This document shows, piece by piece, positions 54,519 through 63,693 of a stretch of 64,000 nucleotides of DNA. This DNA comes from Massilia sp. YIM B02763 (lineage in GTDB: Bacteria; Pseudomonadota; Gammaproteobacteria; Burkholderiales; Burkholderiaceae_D). The notes below the pieces were generated by a model. The model saw only the letters and a list, made by a program, of their open reading frames with translations. It was not told where the DNA came from and did not search any database. The position numbers and the translations under genes were made by a program. Each line of letters begins with the position of its first letter. Within the stretch, counting starts at the first letter, position 1. Where the stretch lies: contig NZ_JASNRD010000002.1 of NCBI RefSeq assembly GCF_030412015.1, positions 1 through 64,000 of the forward strand, in the 5' to 3' direction.

Positions 54519-55388
54519 TCAGCTGAACACGACGGTCTTGTCGCCGTTCAGCAGGATGCGGTGTTCCACGAACCACTTGACCGCGCGGGCCAGCACGACG
54601 CTCTCGACGTCGCGCCCGATCGCCGTCAATTCCTCGGGGCGCATGGCGTGGTCGACGCGTTCGACGTCCTGCTCGATGATCGGGCCTTCGTCCAGGTCGC
54701 CGGTGACGAAATGGGCGGTGGCGCCGATCAGCTTGACCCCGCGCTTGTGCGCCTGGGCATACGGGCGCGCGCCCTTGAAGCTGGGCAGGAAGGAGTGGTG
54801 GATGTTGATCGCCCTGCCCTTCAAGGCTTCGCACAGCCCCGGCGACAGGATCTGCATGTAGCGCGCCAGCACGACCAGGTCGATGCGGTGGGTGTCCAGC
54901 AGGTCGATGATGCGCGCCTCCTGGGCGAGCTTGGCCGATTCGCTGGCACCGGCCTCGAGCGGCAAGTGGTGGAAGGGGATATTGTAACTGGCCGCGAGCT
55001 GGTAGAAGTCCATGTGGTTCGACACGATGGCCGGAATCTCCACCGGCAGCAGCCCGCTCTTGTAGCGGAACAGCAGGTCGTTCAGGCAATGGCCGATCTT
55101 CGACACCATGATCATCACGCGCGGCTTGCGGCCCGCGTCGTGCAACTGGCCGGACGCGCCCAGGTCGCCGCACAGCGAGCCGAAGCCGGCGCGCAGCAGT
55201 TCGTCGGACACGGCGTCGTCTTCCAGTGCGAAGTGCACGCGCATGAAGAACAGCTTCGATTCCGGGTCGCCGAACTGCGCCGAGTCGATGATGTTGCAGC
55301 CGTGCTCGGCCAGGAAGCCCGAGACGCGCAGCACGATGCCGCGATGGTCCAGGCAGGACAAGGTCAGGATATATTCTGGATACGTCAT
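54519..55388 (-). CDS. purU: Formyltetrahydrofolate deformylase
   Basis: Hydrolyses 10-formyl-THF to THF and formate, balancing one-carbon pools. The 289-residue protein has an N-terminal ACT-type domain (YILTLSCLDHRGIVLRVSGF) and a C-terminal formyltransferase fold with NIHHSFLPSFKGARPY and the catalytic-Asp region VTGDLDEGPIIEQDVERVDH. The ATG at 55388 gives the usual length; frames up to 55454 are possible. Confidence 0.94.
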   Translation of the reverse strand: MTYPEYILTLSCLDHRGIVLRVSGFLAEHGCNIIDSAQFGDPESKLFFMRVHFALEDDAVSDELLRAGFGSLCGDLGASGQLHDAGRKPRVMIMVSKIGHCLNDLLFRYKSGLLPVEIPAIVSNHMDFYQLAASYNIPFHHLPLEAGASESAKLAQEARIIDLLDTHRIDLVVLARYMQILSPGLCEALKGRAINIHHSFLPSFKGARPYAQAHKRGVKLIGATAHFVTGDLDEGPIIEQDVERVDHAMRPEELTAIGRDVESVVLARAVKWFVEHRILLNGDKTVVFS

Positions 55389-55611
55389 GCGCTCGATGGA
55401 TAGGTTGAAGAAAGACAGCCGGATCATTGTCGCACGATGTTGCAGTTTCGGCATTTCAACAACAGGCGGCGCACGGGGGCCCGCACGCGTTTCGAACAGA
55501 TGAAAATGTGCGCCGTCCCCGAACTATCGCTCTCCTCGCCTCTCTAAATCCACGAGCGCATCCATGGACGCTCGGTAGGGAACGTTCACCGACAGGCACA
55601 AGGAGATCGAT

Positions 55612-55947
55612 ATGGCGACTAGCAAGGAAGGCGGCAAGGGGAATGCCGACTCCGGCGGCAGCGAGCAGAAAAGCCAGCCGGCCAAACGCGGTTTCGCTGC
55701 GATGGACCAGAACCAGCAGCGACAAATCGCCAGCAAGGGCGGCCAGGCCGCCCACCAGAAAGGCACGGCGCACGAATTCGATTCGGAGGAAGCGCGCCGC
55801 GCGGGCCAGAAAGGCGGTGAGGTGGTCAGCCGCAACCGGGCCCACATGGCCGACATCGGGCGCAAGGGCGGGGAAAGCCGGCAATCGGCCAACCGCGCGG
55901 CAGCCGCGGCGAAAGCCGGCAACCGCCAGGGCGGCAAGGAGGGTTGA
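55612..55947 (+). CDS. KGG-domain stress-induced protein
   Basis: A 111-residue, very hydrophilic Gly/Lys/Gln-rich protein. Three KGG repeats are visible: AASKGG-like IASKGGQAAH, RAGQKGGEVVS and IGRKGGES. The first follows KRGFAAMDQNQQRQ, the standard repeat beginning (GFASMD in related proteins). Related proteins (YciG type) accumulate under stress. AAGGAGATCGAT lies before the ATG. Confidence 0.88.
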   Translation: MATSKEGGKGNADSGGSEQKSQPAKRGFAAMDQNQQRQIASKGGQAAHQKGTAHEFDSEEARRAGQKGGEVVSRNRAHMADIGRKGGESRQSANRAAAAAKAGNRQGGKEG

Positions 55948-56012
55948 CGAAGACAGGGCGCGCACCGGCATGCTACAGTGCGCGCCTTGTCCGCATGCCG
56001 CCGTTCTCGTTT

Positions 56013-56060
56013 CCCGTCGTCGTCCCGTCGTCGTCCCGTCGTCTTCCCCGTCGTCGTCCC
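56013..56060. repeat. 11-base tandem repeat directly before a metallopeptidase start
   Basis: About four copies of CCCGTCGTCGT (one variant TCGTCTT) end right at the ATG at 56061. The unit is not a multiple of three, so copy changes would shift any frame started upstream. Confidence 0.8.
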
Positions 56061-56579
56061 ATGTCTGCTTCCCGAATCCACCTGAAATACCTGAGCGCCT
56101 ATCCCTCCCATCTCCTGTCCCAGGTCGAACGCCTGGTCGCCGAAGGCCGGCTGGCCGACCACCTGCGCCAGCGCTACCCCGCTGCCCACGGCGTCCGCAC
56201 CGACAAGGCCCTGTATGCCTACGTCCAGGACCTGAAGACCGACTACCTGCGCAACGCCGAACCCGTCTCGAAGGTCGCCTACGACAGCAAGATCGGCATC
56301 GTCCAGCAGGCACTGGGCCTGCACACGGCCGTCTCGCGCGTCCAGGGCGGCAAGTTGAAGGCCAAGCACGAGATCCGCATCGGCAGCGTGTTCCGCGACG
56401 CGCCGCCGGAATTCCTGCGCATGATCGTCGTGCACGAACTGGCCCACCTGAAGGAAAAGGAACACGACAAGGCGTTCTACCAGCTGTGCTGCTGGATGGA
56501 GCCGCAGTACTACCAGTTCGAGTTCGACGTGCGCCTGTACCTGACCCAGCTGGACCTGGACGGCACCCGCCTGTGGTGA
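56061..56579 (+). CDS. YgjP-like (M48-type) metallopeptidase domain protein
   Basis: A 172-residue protein with zinc motif VVHELAHLKEKEHDKAFY, matching the YgjP/DUF45 family (HExxH plus a third His). The N-terminal half (SRIHLKYLSAYPSHLLSQVE) is not recognised beyond that family. No signal peptide. I chose the ATG at 56061, although the repeat immediately upstream leaves no ribosome-binding site; ATG 55995 is the alternative. Confidence 0.82.
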   Translation: MSASRIHLKYLSAYPSHLLSQVERLVAEGRLADHLRQRYPAAHGVRTDKALYAYVQDLKTDYLRNAEPVSKVAYDSKIGIVQQALGLHTAVSRVQGGKLKAKHEIRIGSVFRDAPPEFLRMIVVHELAHLKEKEHDKAFYQLCCWMEPQYYQFEFDVRLYLTQLDLDGTRLW

Positions 56580-56797
56580 GGAAACGTCAATTGTGACAAA
56601 CAGCGTTGCCACTACGCAACAACTGCCAAATTCATCATATTTGTTTCCCAACGGACATCGACATTTGCCGAAACCGGCATTACAGTCGAGCTCCGCGCGA
56701 TCGCGCACCCCGCCTGCATGATGCGCAGGCACGCTGTGTGCCCGGCCGCTGCCCGTCTGCGTCCCGGACGCCATGGCTGGTCCACCAGGAAGCAAAC

Positions 56798-58036
56798 ATG
56801 CAGCAAACAATCCTTCGTCCCACCCTGTTCCTTTCCGTGCTCGCGCTGGGCATGGCCGGCGCCGCGCAGGCGCAGGAACGGCCTTTATGGTCGGTGTCCG
56901 GCTTCGGCACCGTCGGCGCCGTGCATTCGAGCGAGCGCCATGCCGACTACACGGCTTCGGTCATGAAGAGCAAGGGCGCCGGCGCCTCGGGCAGCTGGAG
57001 CGCCGACGTCGACAGCCGTCTCGGCATGCAGCTCGACCTGAACCTGGACAAGCGCTGGTCGGCGGTGGTGCAGCTGGTCAGCGAACAGGGCCTGGACAAC
57101 AGCTACCGGCCCAGGATCGAATGGGCGAACGTGAAGTACCAGGTCACGCCCGAACTGGCGCTGCGCGTGGGCCGCGTCGCCCTGCCCGTGTTCCTGACGG
57201 CGGACTACCGCCGCGTGGGCTATGCCTATCCGTGGGTGCGTCCGCCGGTGGAGGGCTATGGCGTGATCCCCGTGACGAACAGCGACGGCGCCGACGCCAC
57301 CCTGCACTGGAGCCTGGGCGGCACGCGCAATACCTCGCAGCTGTTCTACGGCTACGACAACCCGAAGCTGGCGGGCGCGCTGACCGCCCACGCACGCGGC
57401 ATCGTCGGCGTCTCCCACGTCAGCGAACGGGGCGCCTTCAGCGTGCGCGTGAACGCCATCCAGGCCGAGGTGAGCAGCAACCTGGGCGAGGAACTGTTCC
57501 GCGCGCTGGACGGATTCGGCCCGGCGGGCCAGGCCATCAGCCGGCGCTGGGAGATGGACCACAAGCGCATGCGCGTGGCGAACATCGGCGTGAACTACGA
57601 CCCGGGCGACTGGTTCGTGATGGCCGAAGCGGGACGCCTGAACACCGACTTCTTCTTCGGCGCCACGCGCAGCGCCTACGTGAGCGCCGGGTGGCGCTGG
57701 AACGCCTGGACCCCGTATGCCACGCTGGCGACGGTGCGCGCCCGCGGCGCCTCCACCGACCCCGGCCTGCCGCTGGCCGCCCTGCCGCCCCAGGCCGCCG
57801 CGATCGGCGCGGCGCTGAACGGCGGCCTGGCCACCCTGCTGTCGTCGATCCCGCAACAGGACACGGCCAGCGTCGGCCTGCGCTGGGACCTGGTGCAGAA
57901 CGCCGCGCTCAAGCTGCAGTACGACCGCGTCACGCCGCGCCACGGCTCGCGCGGCACCCTGATCAACCAGACGCCGGACTTCCGTTCGGACCGGACCGCC
58001 CACGTGGTCAGCGTCGCCCTCGACTTCGTGTACTGA
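56798..58036 (+). CDS. Outer-membrane porin-like beta-barrel
   Basis: A 412-residue exported protein (signal cleavage near AQA-Q). It is built of amphipathic beta strands with aromatic girdles (GYAYPWVRPPVEGYG, VSAGWRWNAWTPYATLA) and ends in SVALDFVY, a typical outer-membrane C-terminus. LRVGRVALPVFLTADYRRVG is a pattern seen in porins found next to diguanylate cyclases; this is from memory. AGGA precedes the ATG. One base separates its stop from the next gene, so it belongs to the c-di-GMP cluster. Confidence 0.82.
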   Translation: MQQTILRPTLFLSVLALGMAGAAQAQERPLWSVSGFGTVGAVHSSERHADYTASVMKSKGAGASGSWSADVDSRLGMQLDLNLDKRWSAVVQLVSEQGLDNSYRPRIEWANVKYQVTPELALRVGRVALPVFLTADYRRVGYAYPWVRPPVEGYGVIPVTNSDGADATLHWSLGGTRNTSQLFYGYDNPKLAGALTAHARGIVGVSHVSERGAFSVRVNAIQAEVSSNLGEELFRALDGFGPAGQAISRRWEMDHKRMRVANIGVNYDPGDWFVMAEAGRLNTDFFFGATRSAYVSAGWRWNAWTPYATLATVRARGASTDPGLPLAALPPQAAAIGAALNGGLATLLSSIPQQDTASVGLRWDLVQNAALKLQYDRVTPRHGSRGTLINQTPDFRSDRTAHVVSVALDFVY

Positions 58037-58037
58037 C

Positions 58038-58487
58038 ATGCGCGCGCCCAAGCTTTTCCACCACCTCGGCGCAGCCGCGCTGTGCGCCCTGCTGGCCAAT
58101 AGCGTCCAGGGCAGCGCCCGCGGGACCGACCTCGTCGTGATCGTCTCGGCCAGGAGTTCCGTCACGGCGCTGCGCCCCGACCAGGTTGCCGCGATCTTCC
58201 TCGGCCAGTCGGCGCGCTTCCCCGACGGGATCGAGGCCGTGCCGCTCGACCAGCGCCTCGGCTCGCCGCTGCGCGACGAGTTCTATGCGCGCGTGGCCAA
58301 CAAGACGCCGGCCCTGCTCAAGGCGCACTGGTCCAAGCTCGTCTTCACCGGCCGCGGCCAGCCGCCGGCCGAGGTGGCCGACAGCGCGGCCGTGCGGCGC
58401 AAGGTCGCCGACAACCCCGACGCGATCGGCTACATCGACCGCAGCGCGCTCGATGCCAGCGTGCGCGCCGTGCTGGTGGTGCAATGA
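58038..58487 (+). CDS. Small PstS-like periplasmic binding protein
   Basis: A 149-residue exported protein (signal region to about residue 28). It matches one lobe of phosphate-type periplasmic binding proteins: TALRPDQVAAIFLGQSARFPDG and ARVANKTPALLKAHWSKLVFTG, ending DAIGYIDRSAL. No permease or ATPase is adjacent, so it probably serves signalling rather than transport. The start is one base after the porin stop; its stop overlaps the next ATG (ATGA). Confidence 0.8.
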   Translation: MRAPKLFHHLGAAALCALLANSVQGSARGTDLVVIVSARSSVTALRPDQVAAIFLGQSARFPDGIEAVPLDQRLGSPLRDEFYARVANKTPALLKAHWSKLVFTGRGQPPAEVADSAAVRRKVADNPDAIGYIDRSALDASVRAVLVVQ

Positions 58488-61225
58488 TGGCGGCCGCCAA
58501 GCCAGCGCGCGGCAGCCTGGCGCGCCGCTTCGGGCGCGCGCTGGAAACCCATATCGCGCTGCCCCTGTTCGCGCTGCTGCCGCTGGCGGCGCTCTGGCTC
58601 ACCACGTTCCACGTCATCGACGCCGAGCGCCGCGCCGCGATGGATGCCGCGCGCGACGCGGCGCGCGAACAGGTCGACACCTACGAAGCGCAGATGGCGC
58701 GCAACCTGAACGCGATCGACCAGACCCTCAAGGTGGTCAAGTACGCCGTCGAATTGAACGGCGCCAGGGCGGCCCTGCCCGCGCTGCGCGGCCAGGGCCT
58801 GCTGCCGCCGGGACTGGTGTTCCAGGTCAGCGTGGCGGACCGCGAGGGCAAGGTCGTCGACAGCAACCCGGCCTCCGGCGTGGCCGACGTCTCCGCCGAA
58901 TCCTGCTTCCTGGCGCAGCAGGGCGAGGATGGGGGCGAGCCCTGCGTCAGCCAGACCCGCGGCGAGCCTGCCGCCGTGCAGGCCGGCCGCGCCGAAGCGC
59001 ACCTGCGCTTCGCGCGCCGCATCAACGACGGCTACGGGCGCTTCGCCGGCATCGCGATCGTCGAGGTCGACCCGGCCTATTTCACCAGTTCCTACGAGCG
59101 CTCGCGCGAGGGCGAACTGGGCCTGCTGGCGCTGGTCGGCGGCGACGGCGTGGCGCGCGTGCTGCGCATCGGCGACCAGGTCTCCTGGGGCCAGCGCATC
59201 GCGCTGGCGGGCTTCGGCGAACAGGTGGCGCTGCCGCATCCGACAGCGCCGGACGGCGTCGCGCGCTATGCCAGCGTGCGCCGCCTGCACGGTTTCCCCC
59301 TGAGCGTGCTGGTGGGCCTGGCCGAGCGCGAGCAGATGGCGCAGTACGCGCAGCACCGCCGCACCTACCTGGCCGCGGCGGCGGCCGGCAGCGCCCTGCT
59401 GGTGGCGCTGGTGGCCATGATCAGCGCCTGGTCCTGGCAGCTGGCCAAGGCGCGCCGGCGCGAACGGCGCGCCCAGGAAACCTACGCGGCGGCGTCGGAG
59501 GCGAGCCTGGACGCCGTGTTCGTGCTGCGCACCGTTCCCGGCCCCGACGGCGCCATCGCCGACTTCCTCGTCGAGCACACCAACAGCCGCGCCGAACAGC
59601 TCGTCGGCATCGCCAAGGACGCGATGATCGGCCGGCCGCTGGGCGTGCTGATGCCCTTCTACCGCACCAACGGCATGTTCGAGCAGCTGCAGCGGGTCGT
59701 CGCCGAGGGCAAGGTCATGGAAACCGAGTGGCAGGCCCAGACCGGTCCCGTGACGGGCCACTGGCTGCAGCGCCAGTTCGTGCCGGTCGAGGGCGGCGCC
59801 GTGGCCATGGTGCGCGACATCACGGACAGGAAGCGCACCGAGGAGCGCATCCGCCACATGGCCCACCACGACGAATTGACGGGGCTGCCGAACCGCAGCC
59901 TGATCCGCGACCGCCTGGACGAGGCGATCCGCAATGCCCAGCGCGCCGACGGCCGCCTGGCCCTCGTCTTCGTCGACCTGGACGGCTTCAAGCTCGTCAA
60001 CGACGGCCTCGGGCACAACGCCGGCGACGAGCTGCTGCAGGTGGTGGGCGGGCGCATGCAGGCCTGCCTGCGCCGCACCGACACCCTGGGCCGCATGGGC
60101 GGCGACGAGTTCGTGATCCTGCTGCCCGATGTGCAGGACAACCCGCTGGCGCTCACGCCGCTGCTGGAAAAGATCCGCCAGGCCGTCACCGAGCCGGTGC
60201 AGATCGGCGAGCAGGCCGTGCGGGTCAGCTGCAGCATGGGCGTGGTGACGTACCCGCGCGACGGCGCCGACCCGAAGACGCTCATGATGAACGCCGACGC
60301 GGCCATGTACCGCGCCAAGGAGCTGGGCAGCAACAACTTCCAGTTCTACACGCGCGAGATGAATGCCAGCGTGGAGGAAAAGCTGGTCCTGCTGGAAGGC
60401 ATGCGCAAGGCGATGGACGCGACGCTGCTGTATTCGGGCATGGCGCAGCCGCCGCAGACGCCGGCCGGCAGCTTCCACCTGCTGTACCAGCCCAAGGTCG
60501 ACCTGCACACGGGCCGCCTGTTCGGCGTCGAGGCCCTGATCCGCTGGCGCCATCCGGAACACGGCCTGGTGCCGCCCCCGCGCTTCATCGGCCTGGCCGA
60601 GGAATCCGGCCTGATCGTCGGCCTGGGCGAATGGGTCGTGCGCACGGCCTGCCGCCAGGCCCAGGCCTGGGCCGCGGCCGGCCTCGATGCGCTGACGGTG
60701 TCGGTCAACGTGTCGGCGCGCCAGTTCGAGGAACGGCGCCTGGTCGAACGCATCGCCGGCGCGCTGCGCGACTCCGGCCTGCCCCCGTCCGCGCTCGAAC
60801 TGGAAGTGACGGAAAGCCTCCTGATGCGCGACCTGAACGGGGCCGTCGAGCGCATGCGCGAACTGAAGGCGATGGGCGTGTCGCTGTCGATCGACGACTT
60901 CGGCACCGGCTATTCGAGCCTGTCGGCCCTGAAGTCCTTCCCGATCGGCACCCTCAAGATCGACAAGTCCTTCGTGCGCGACCTGGCGCACGACGCCGAC
61001 GACCAGGCCATCGCGCTGGCCGTGATCTCGCTGGGCCACCGCCTCGGCCTGCGCGTGATCGCCGAAGGCGTGGAGACCGAGGAGCAGCGCGACTTCCTGC
61101 GCGCGCACGGCTGCGACGAAATGCAGGGCTACCTGTTCAGCCCTCCGGTGCCGCCGGAACGCATCGCCGACATGCTGCGCGCCCAGCTGCGCCAGGGCAG
61201 CGCCCACGCGGCGCTGGCGGAGTGA
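58484..61225 (+). CDS. Membrane GGDEF-EAL c-di-GMP signalling protein with periplasmic sensor and PAS
   Basis: A 913-residue protein. A membrane segment near residues 25-45 and a second near 298-318 flank a periplasmic sensor domain of about 250 residues. A PAS-like region follows, then a GGDEF domain with GGDEF at 539-543 and an I-site RRTD five residues before it, and an EAL domain with EAL at 683-685 and SIDDFGTGYSSL. Both active sites look intact, so it could make or break c-di-GMP. Its start overlaps the stop of the PstS-like gene, suggesting that protein feeds the sensor. Confidence 0.93.
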   Translation: MMAAAKPARGSLARRFGRALETHIALPLFALLPLAALWLTTFHVIDAERRAAMDAARDAAREQVDTYEAQMARNLNAIDQTLKVVKYAVELNGARAALPALRGQGLLPPGLVFQVSVADREGKVVDSNPASGVADVSAESCFLAQQGEDGGEPCVSQTRGEPAAVQAGRAEAHLRFARRINDGYGRFAGIAIVEVDPAYFTSSYERSREGELGLLALVGGDGVARVLRIGDQVSWGQRIALAGFGEQVALPHPTAPDGVARYASVRRLHGFPLSVLVGLAEREQMAQYAQHRRTYLAAAAAGSALLVALVAMISAWSWQLAKARRRERRAQETYAAASEASLDAVFVLRTVPGPDGAIADFLVEHTNSRAEQLVGIAKDAMIGRPLGVLMPFYRTNGMFEQLQRVVAEGKVMETEWQAQTGPVTGHWLQRQFVPVEGGAVAMVRDITDRKRTEERIRHMAHHDELTGLPNRSLIRDRLDEAIRNAQRADGRLALVFVDLDGFKLVNDGLGHNAGDELLQVVGGRMQACLRRTDTLGRMGGDEFVILLPDVQDNPLALTPLLEKIRQAVTEPVQIGEQAVRVSCSMGVVTYPRDGADPKTLMMNADAAMYRAKELGSNNFQFYTREMNASVEEKLVLLEGMRKAMDATLLYSGMAQPPQTPAGSFHLLYQPKVDLHTGRLFGVEALIRWRHPEHGLVPPPRFIGLAEESGLIVGLGEWVVRTACRQAQAWAAAGLDALTVSVNVSARQFEERRLVERIAGALRDSGLPPSALELEVTESLLMRDLNGAVERMRELKAMGVSLSIDDFGTGYSSLSALKSFPIGTLKIDKSFVRDLAHDADDQAIALAVISLGHRLGLRVIAEGVETEEQRDFLRAHGCDEMQGYLFSPPVPPERIADMLRAQLRQGSAHAALAE

Positions 61226-61233
61226 AGCCCGCC

Positions 61234-62322
61234 ATGCGCTTCGTCGACCTCGTCTTCGGCCTCGAGCCGCGCATGCGCCGCATGCTGCGCTACTGGGTCG
61301 CCACCGCCTGCCTGTACGGCTTCTTCGTGCTGCTGATGCTGCTGTACTCGTCCAAGGGCCTGGTGTCGCGCGACAGCCTGCTGCCGCTGGCCGCCTACAC
61401 GATCTCGATCGTGGTCGCCTCGTATGCGCTGATCCGTTCCAGCAATCGCCTCGGGATCGCGCCGACGACGCTCGCCACGCTGCAGGGCCTGCTGGGCATC
61501 GGCTGCAATATCTGGGGCTATTCGATCGCCGGGCCGTTGCGCGGCGCCACGCTGATGGGGCTGATGGTGGTGGTCGTGTTCTGCACCTTCGCGCTGCGCC
61601 CGGGCCAGACGCTGCGGCTGGCCGTCGCCGGCCTGGCCGGCCTGGGCGCCACCATGTGGTGGCACCAGGCTTACGACCCGCTGCACTACCCGCCCGGCGT
61701 CGAGGCGGTGACCTTCGCGATCATGGCCGCCTGCTCGCTGGCCGTCACCTTCCTCACGGGCGAGATGAGCAAGCTGCGTGCGCGCCTGAAGGAGCAGAAG
61801 GCGGAGCTGGAGAAGGCGCTGGGCACGATCCGCACGCTGGCCACGGTCGACGAGCTGACGGGCCTCGCCAACCGCCGCCACATGAACGAGGCGCTGGGGC
61901 GCGAGCAGCGGCGCGCGCCGGGCGGGCGCCCGACCTGCGTCGCCCTGCTCGACATCGACCACTTCAAGCGCATCAACGACCTGCACGGCCATGCCGCCGG
62001 CGACGACGTGCTGCGCCTGTTCGCCCGCACGGCGCGATCGCGCCTGCGCGGCACCGACATGCTGGCGCGCTGGGGCGGCGAGGAATTCCTGCTGATGCTG
62101 CCCGATACCGACCCGATCGACGCCGCCGCCCTGCTCGAACGCATGCGCGCCGACGTCGCGGCCATCGCGCTGCCGGACATCGACCCGACGCTGCGCATCA
62201 CCTTTTCCGCCGGCCTGGCCACGCGCCGCGGCGGCGAAGCGCTGACGGATACCGTCAACCGCGCCGACAAGGTGCTGTACCAGGCCAAGGCGGCCGGCCG
62301 CAACCGCGTGGTCGCGGCCTAG
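61234..62322 (+). CDS. Membrane diguanylate cyclase
   Basis: A 362-residue protein with about six hydrophobic segments in the first 190 residues and a C-terminal GGDEF domain. The active site is GGEEF at 281-285, with I-site RGTD five residues upstream for product feedback. A short coiled coil (KLRARLKEQKAELEKALGTI) links the membrane part to the catalytic domain. It starts nine bases after the GGDEF-EAL gene and completes the four-gene cluster. Confidence 0.92.
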   Translation: MRFVDLVFGLEPRMRRMLRYWVATACLYGFFVLLMLLYSSKGLVSRDSLLPLAAYTISIVVASYALIRSSNRLGIAPTTLATLQGLLGIGCNIWGYSIAGPLRGATLMGLMVVVVFCTFALRPGQTLRLAVAGLAGLGATMWWHQAYDPLHYPPGVEAVTFAIMAACSLAVTFLTGEMSKLRARLKEQKAELEKALGTIRTLATVDELTGLANRRHMNEALGREQRRAPGGRPTCVALLDIDHFKRINDLHGHAAGDDVLRLFARTARSRLRGTDMLARWGGEEFLLMLPDTDPIDAAALLERMRADVAAIALPDIDPTLRITFSAGLATRRGGEALTDTVNRADKVLYQAKAAGRNRVVAA

Positions 62323-62351
62323 GCGTCGCCCCGGCCTGCGCGGGAGCGAAC
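62323..62351. repeat. Possible family-B half element, copy 4
   Basis: GGCGTCGCCCCGGCCTGCGCGGGAGC between convergent diguanylate cyclase and LOG genes resembles one degenerate arm of family B. The second arm is missing. Confidence 0.4.
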
Positions 62352-62356
62352 GGAAG

Positions 62357-62905
62357 CTATCCGGCGGCAGTGCCGCGCAGGCGCGCGATCAGCGCGTCCG
62401 GGTCGGCATCCGTCTGCAGCAGCGCCGCGTGGGCGGGACGCACGAAGCCCTGCTCCACCATGTGGCCGACGAATTGCACCAGGCCGTCGTAGAAGCCGGC
62501 CACGTTGAACAGGCCGATCGGCTTGGCGTGGATGCCCAGCTGGGCCCAGGTGACCATCTCGAACAGTTCTTCCAGCGTGCCCATCCCGCCCGGCATGGCG
62601 ATGAAGCCTTCGGCCAGCTCCGACATCATCGCCTTGCGCTCGTGCATGTCCTTCACGACGAACAGGCGCGTCAGGCCCGCATGGCCCACTTCGCGTTCGA
62701 CCAGGGCCTTCGGGATCACGCCGGTGGCTTCGCCGCCCAGGCGCAGCACCTCGTCGGCGATCACGCCCATCAGGCCGACCTTGCCGCCGCCGTAGACGAG
62801 GGCGATATTGTGGTCGACGAGGGCGCGCGCCAGCGCGCGGGCCGCGTCGGCATAGCGGGGGTCGGCGCCAGGACTGGCGCCGCAGTAGACGGCGATCGAT
62901 TTCAT
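62357..62905 (-). CDS. LOG-family protein (cytokinin riboside monophosphate phosphoribohydrolase-like)
   Basis: A 182-residue TIGR00730-type Rossmann protein. The signature PGGMGTLEELFE and the preceding ERKAMM are the conserved LOG motif; the nucleotide-binding GGGKVGLMG is near residue 40. LOG enzymes cut AMP-linked ribosides and can release cytokinin-like bases. The bacterial substrate is uncertain. It lies 25 bases downstream of the TetR gene. Confidence 0.9.
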   Translation of the reverse strand: MKSIAVYCGASPGADPRYADAARALARALVDHNIALVYGGGKVGLMGVIADEVLRLGGEATGVIPKALVEREVGHAGLTRLFVVKDMHERKAMMSELAEGFIAMPGGMGTLEELFEMVTWAQLGIHAKPIGLFNVAGFYDGLVQFVGHMVEQGFVRPAHAALLQTDADPDALIARLRGTAAG

Positions 62906-62930
62906 GGGGTCCTTGCTGGTTCCGCCTTGC

Positions 62931-63614
62931 TTATTCCTGCCTGGCCTGGGCCGGCAGTTTCTTGAGGTAGTCGTCCGACAGGCGCTCGAACAGCGCGTGC
63001 GTTTCGCCGCGCAGGTAGGGGCCGACCATCGACAGCACCTGGTAGCAGCCGCGCGCGAGCGCGTCGGCGATGGCCTGCTGCTCGCTGTACTTGCGCGGGT
63101 TGCGCACGTATTCGTAGGACAGCCAGTAGGTCGCGACGACCACCATATTGGTGGCCATGGCGCCGATCTGGGCGTCGCTCGCTTCCAGCGAACCTTCGCT
63201 GCGCAGGTCCTCGCACAGCTGGCGCGCGACCTTGATCTTGTGCGCGAGGATCGCCTTGAAGTGCAGTTCCAGCTTGCGGTTGCGCGACAGCAGGTCGTTC
63301 AGGTCGCGGTAGAAGAAGCGGTACTTCCAGATCAGTTCGAACATCAGGTGCAGGTAGGTCCACACGTCCTGCATGTTCGAGCGGCGGCCGGCCGGCACGG
63401 TCAGGATGCGCTCGATCTCGGCCTCGAACTGCACGAAGATCGAATTGACGATGTCGTCCTTGTTGCGGAAGTGGTAATACAGGTTCCCCGGAGAGATGTT
63501 CATCTCTTCGGCGATCACCGTGGTGGTGATGTTCGGTTCGCCGAACTCGTTGAACAACCGGAGCGACAGCTCGAGGATGCGTTCGCGGGTGCGGCGCGGC
63601 GCTTTTTGTTGCAT
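62931..63614 (-). CDS. TetR/AcrR-family transcriptional regulator
   Basis: A 227-residue regulator with an N-terminal helix-turn-helix (RERILELSLRLFNEFGEPNI, TTTVIAEEMNISPGNLYYHF, RNKDDI) and a C-terminal helical ligand-binding domain. The ATG at 63614 is chosen; a longer frame to 63776 is unlikely. It sits 25 bases from the LOG gene and may control it. Confidence 0.88.
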   Translation of the reverse strand: MQQKAPRRTRERILELSLRLFNEFGEPNITTTVIAEEMNISPGNLYYHFRNKDDIVNSIFVQFEAEIERILTVPAGRRSNMQDVWTYLHLMFELIWKYRFFYRDLNDLLSRNRKLELHFKAILAHKIKVARQLCEDLRSEGSLEASDAQIGAMATNMVVVATYWLSYEYVRNPRKYSEQQAIADALARGCYQVLSMVGPYLRGETHALFERLSDDYLKKLPAQARQE

Positions 63615-63693
63615 GGAAGGGTGCCTGGGTGGAGTCACCCGCAAGGATAACATCGACCGGCCCCGGCCACCACCCGGCCTAAAACGCGCTCTT

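Noticed and set aside
58186..62322. 1378-codon frame that appears to fuse the c-di-GMP genes
   Set aside because: Only its C-terminal part is the real diguanylate cyclase; the rest is a shifted frame of the GGDEF-EAL gene rich in Arg and Pro.
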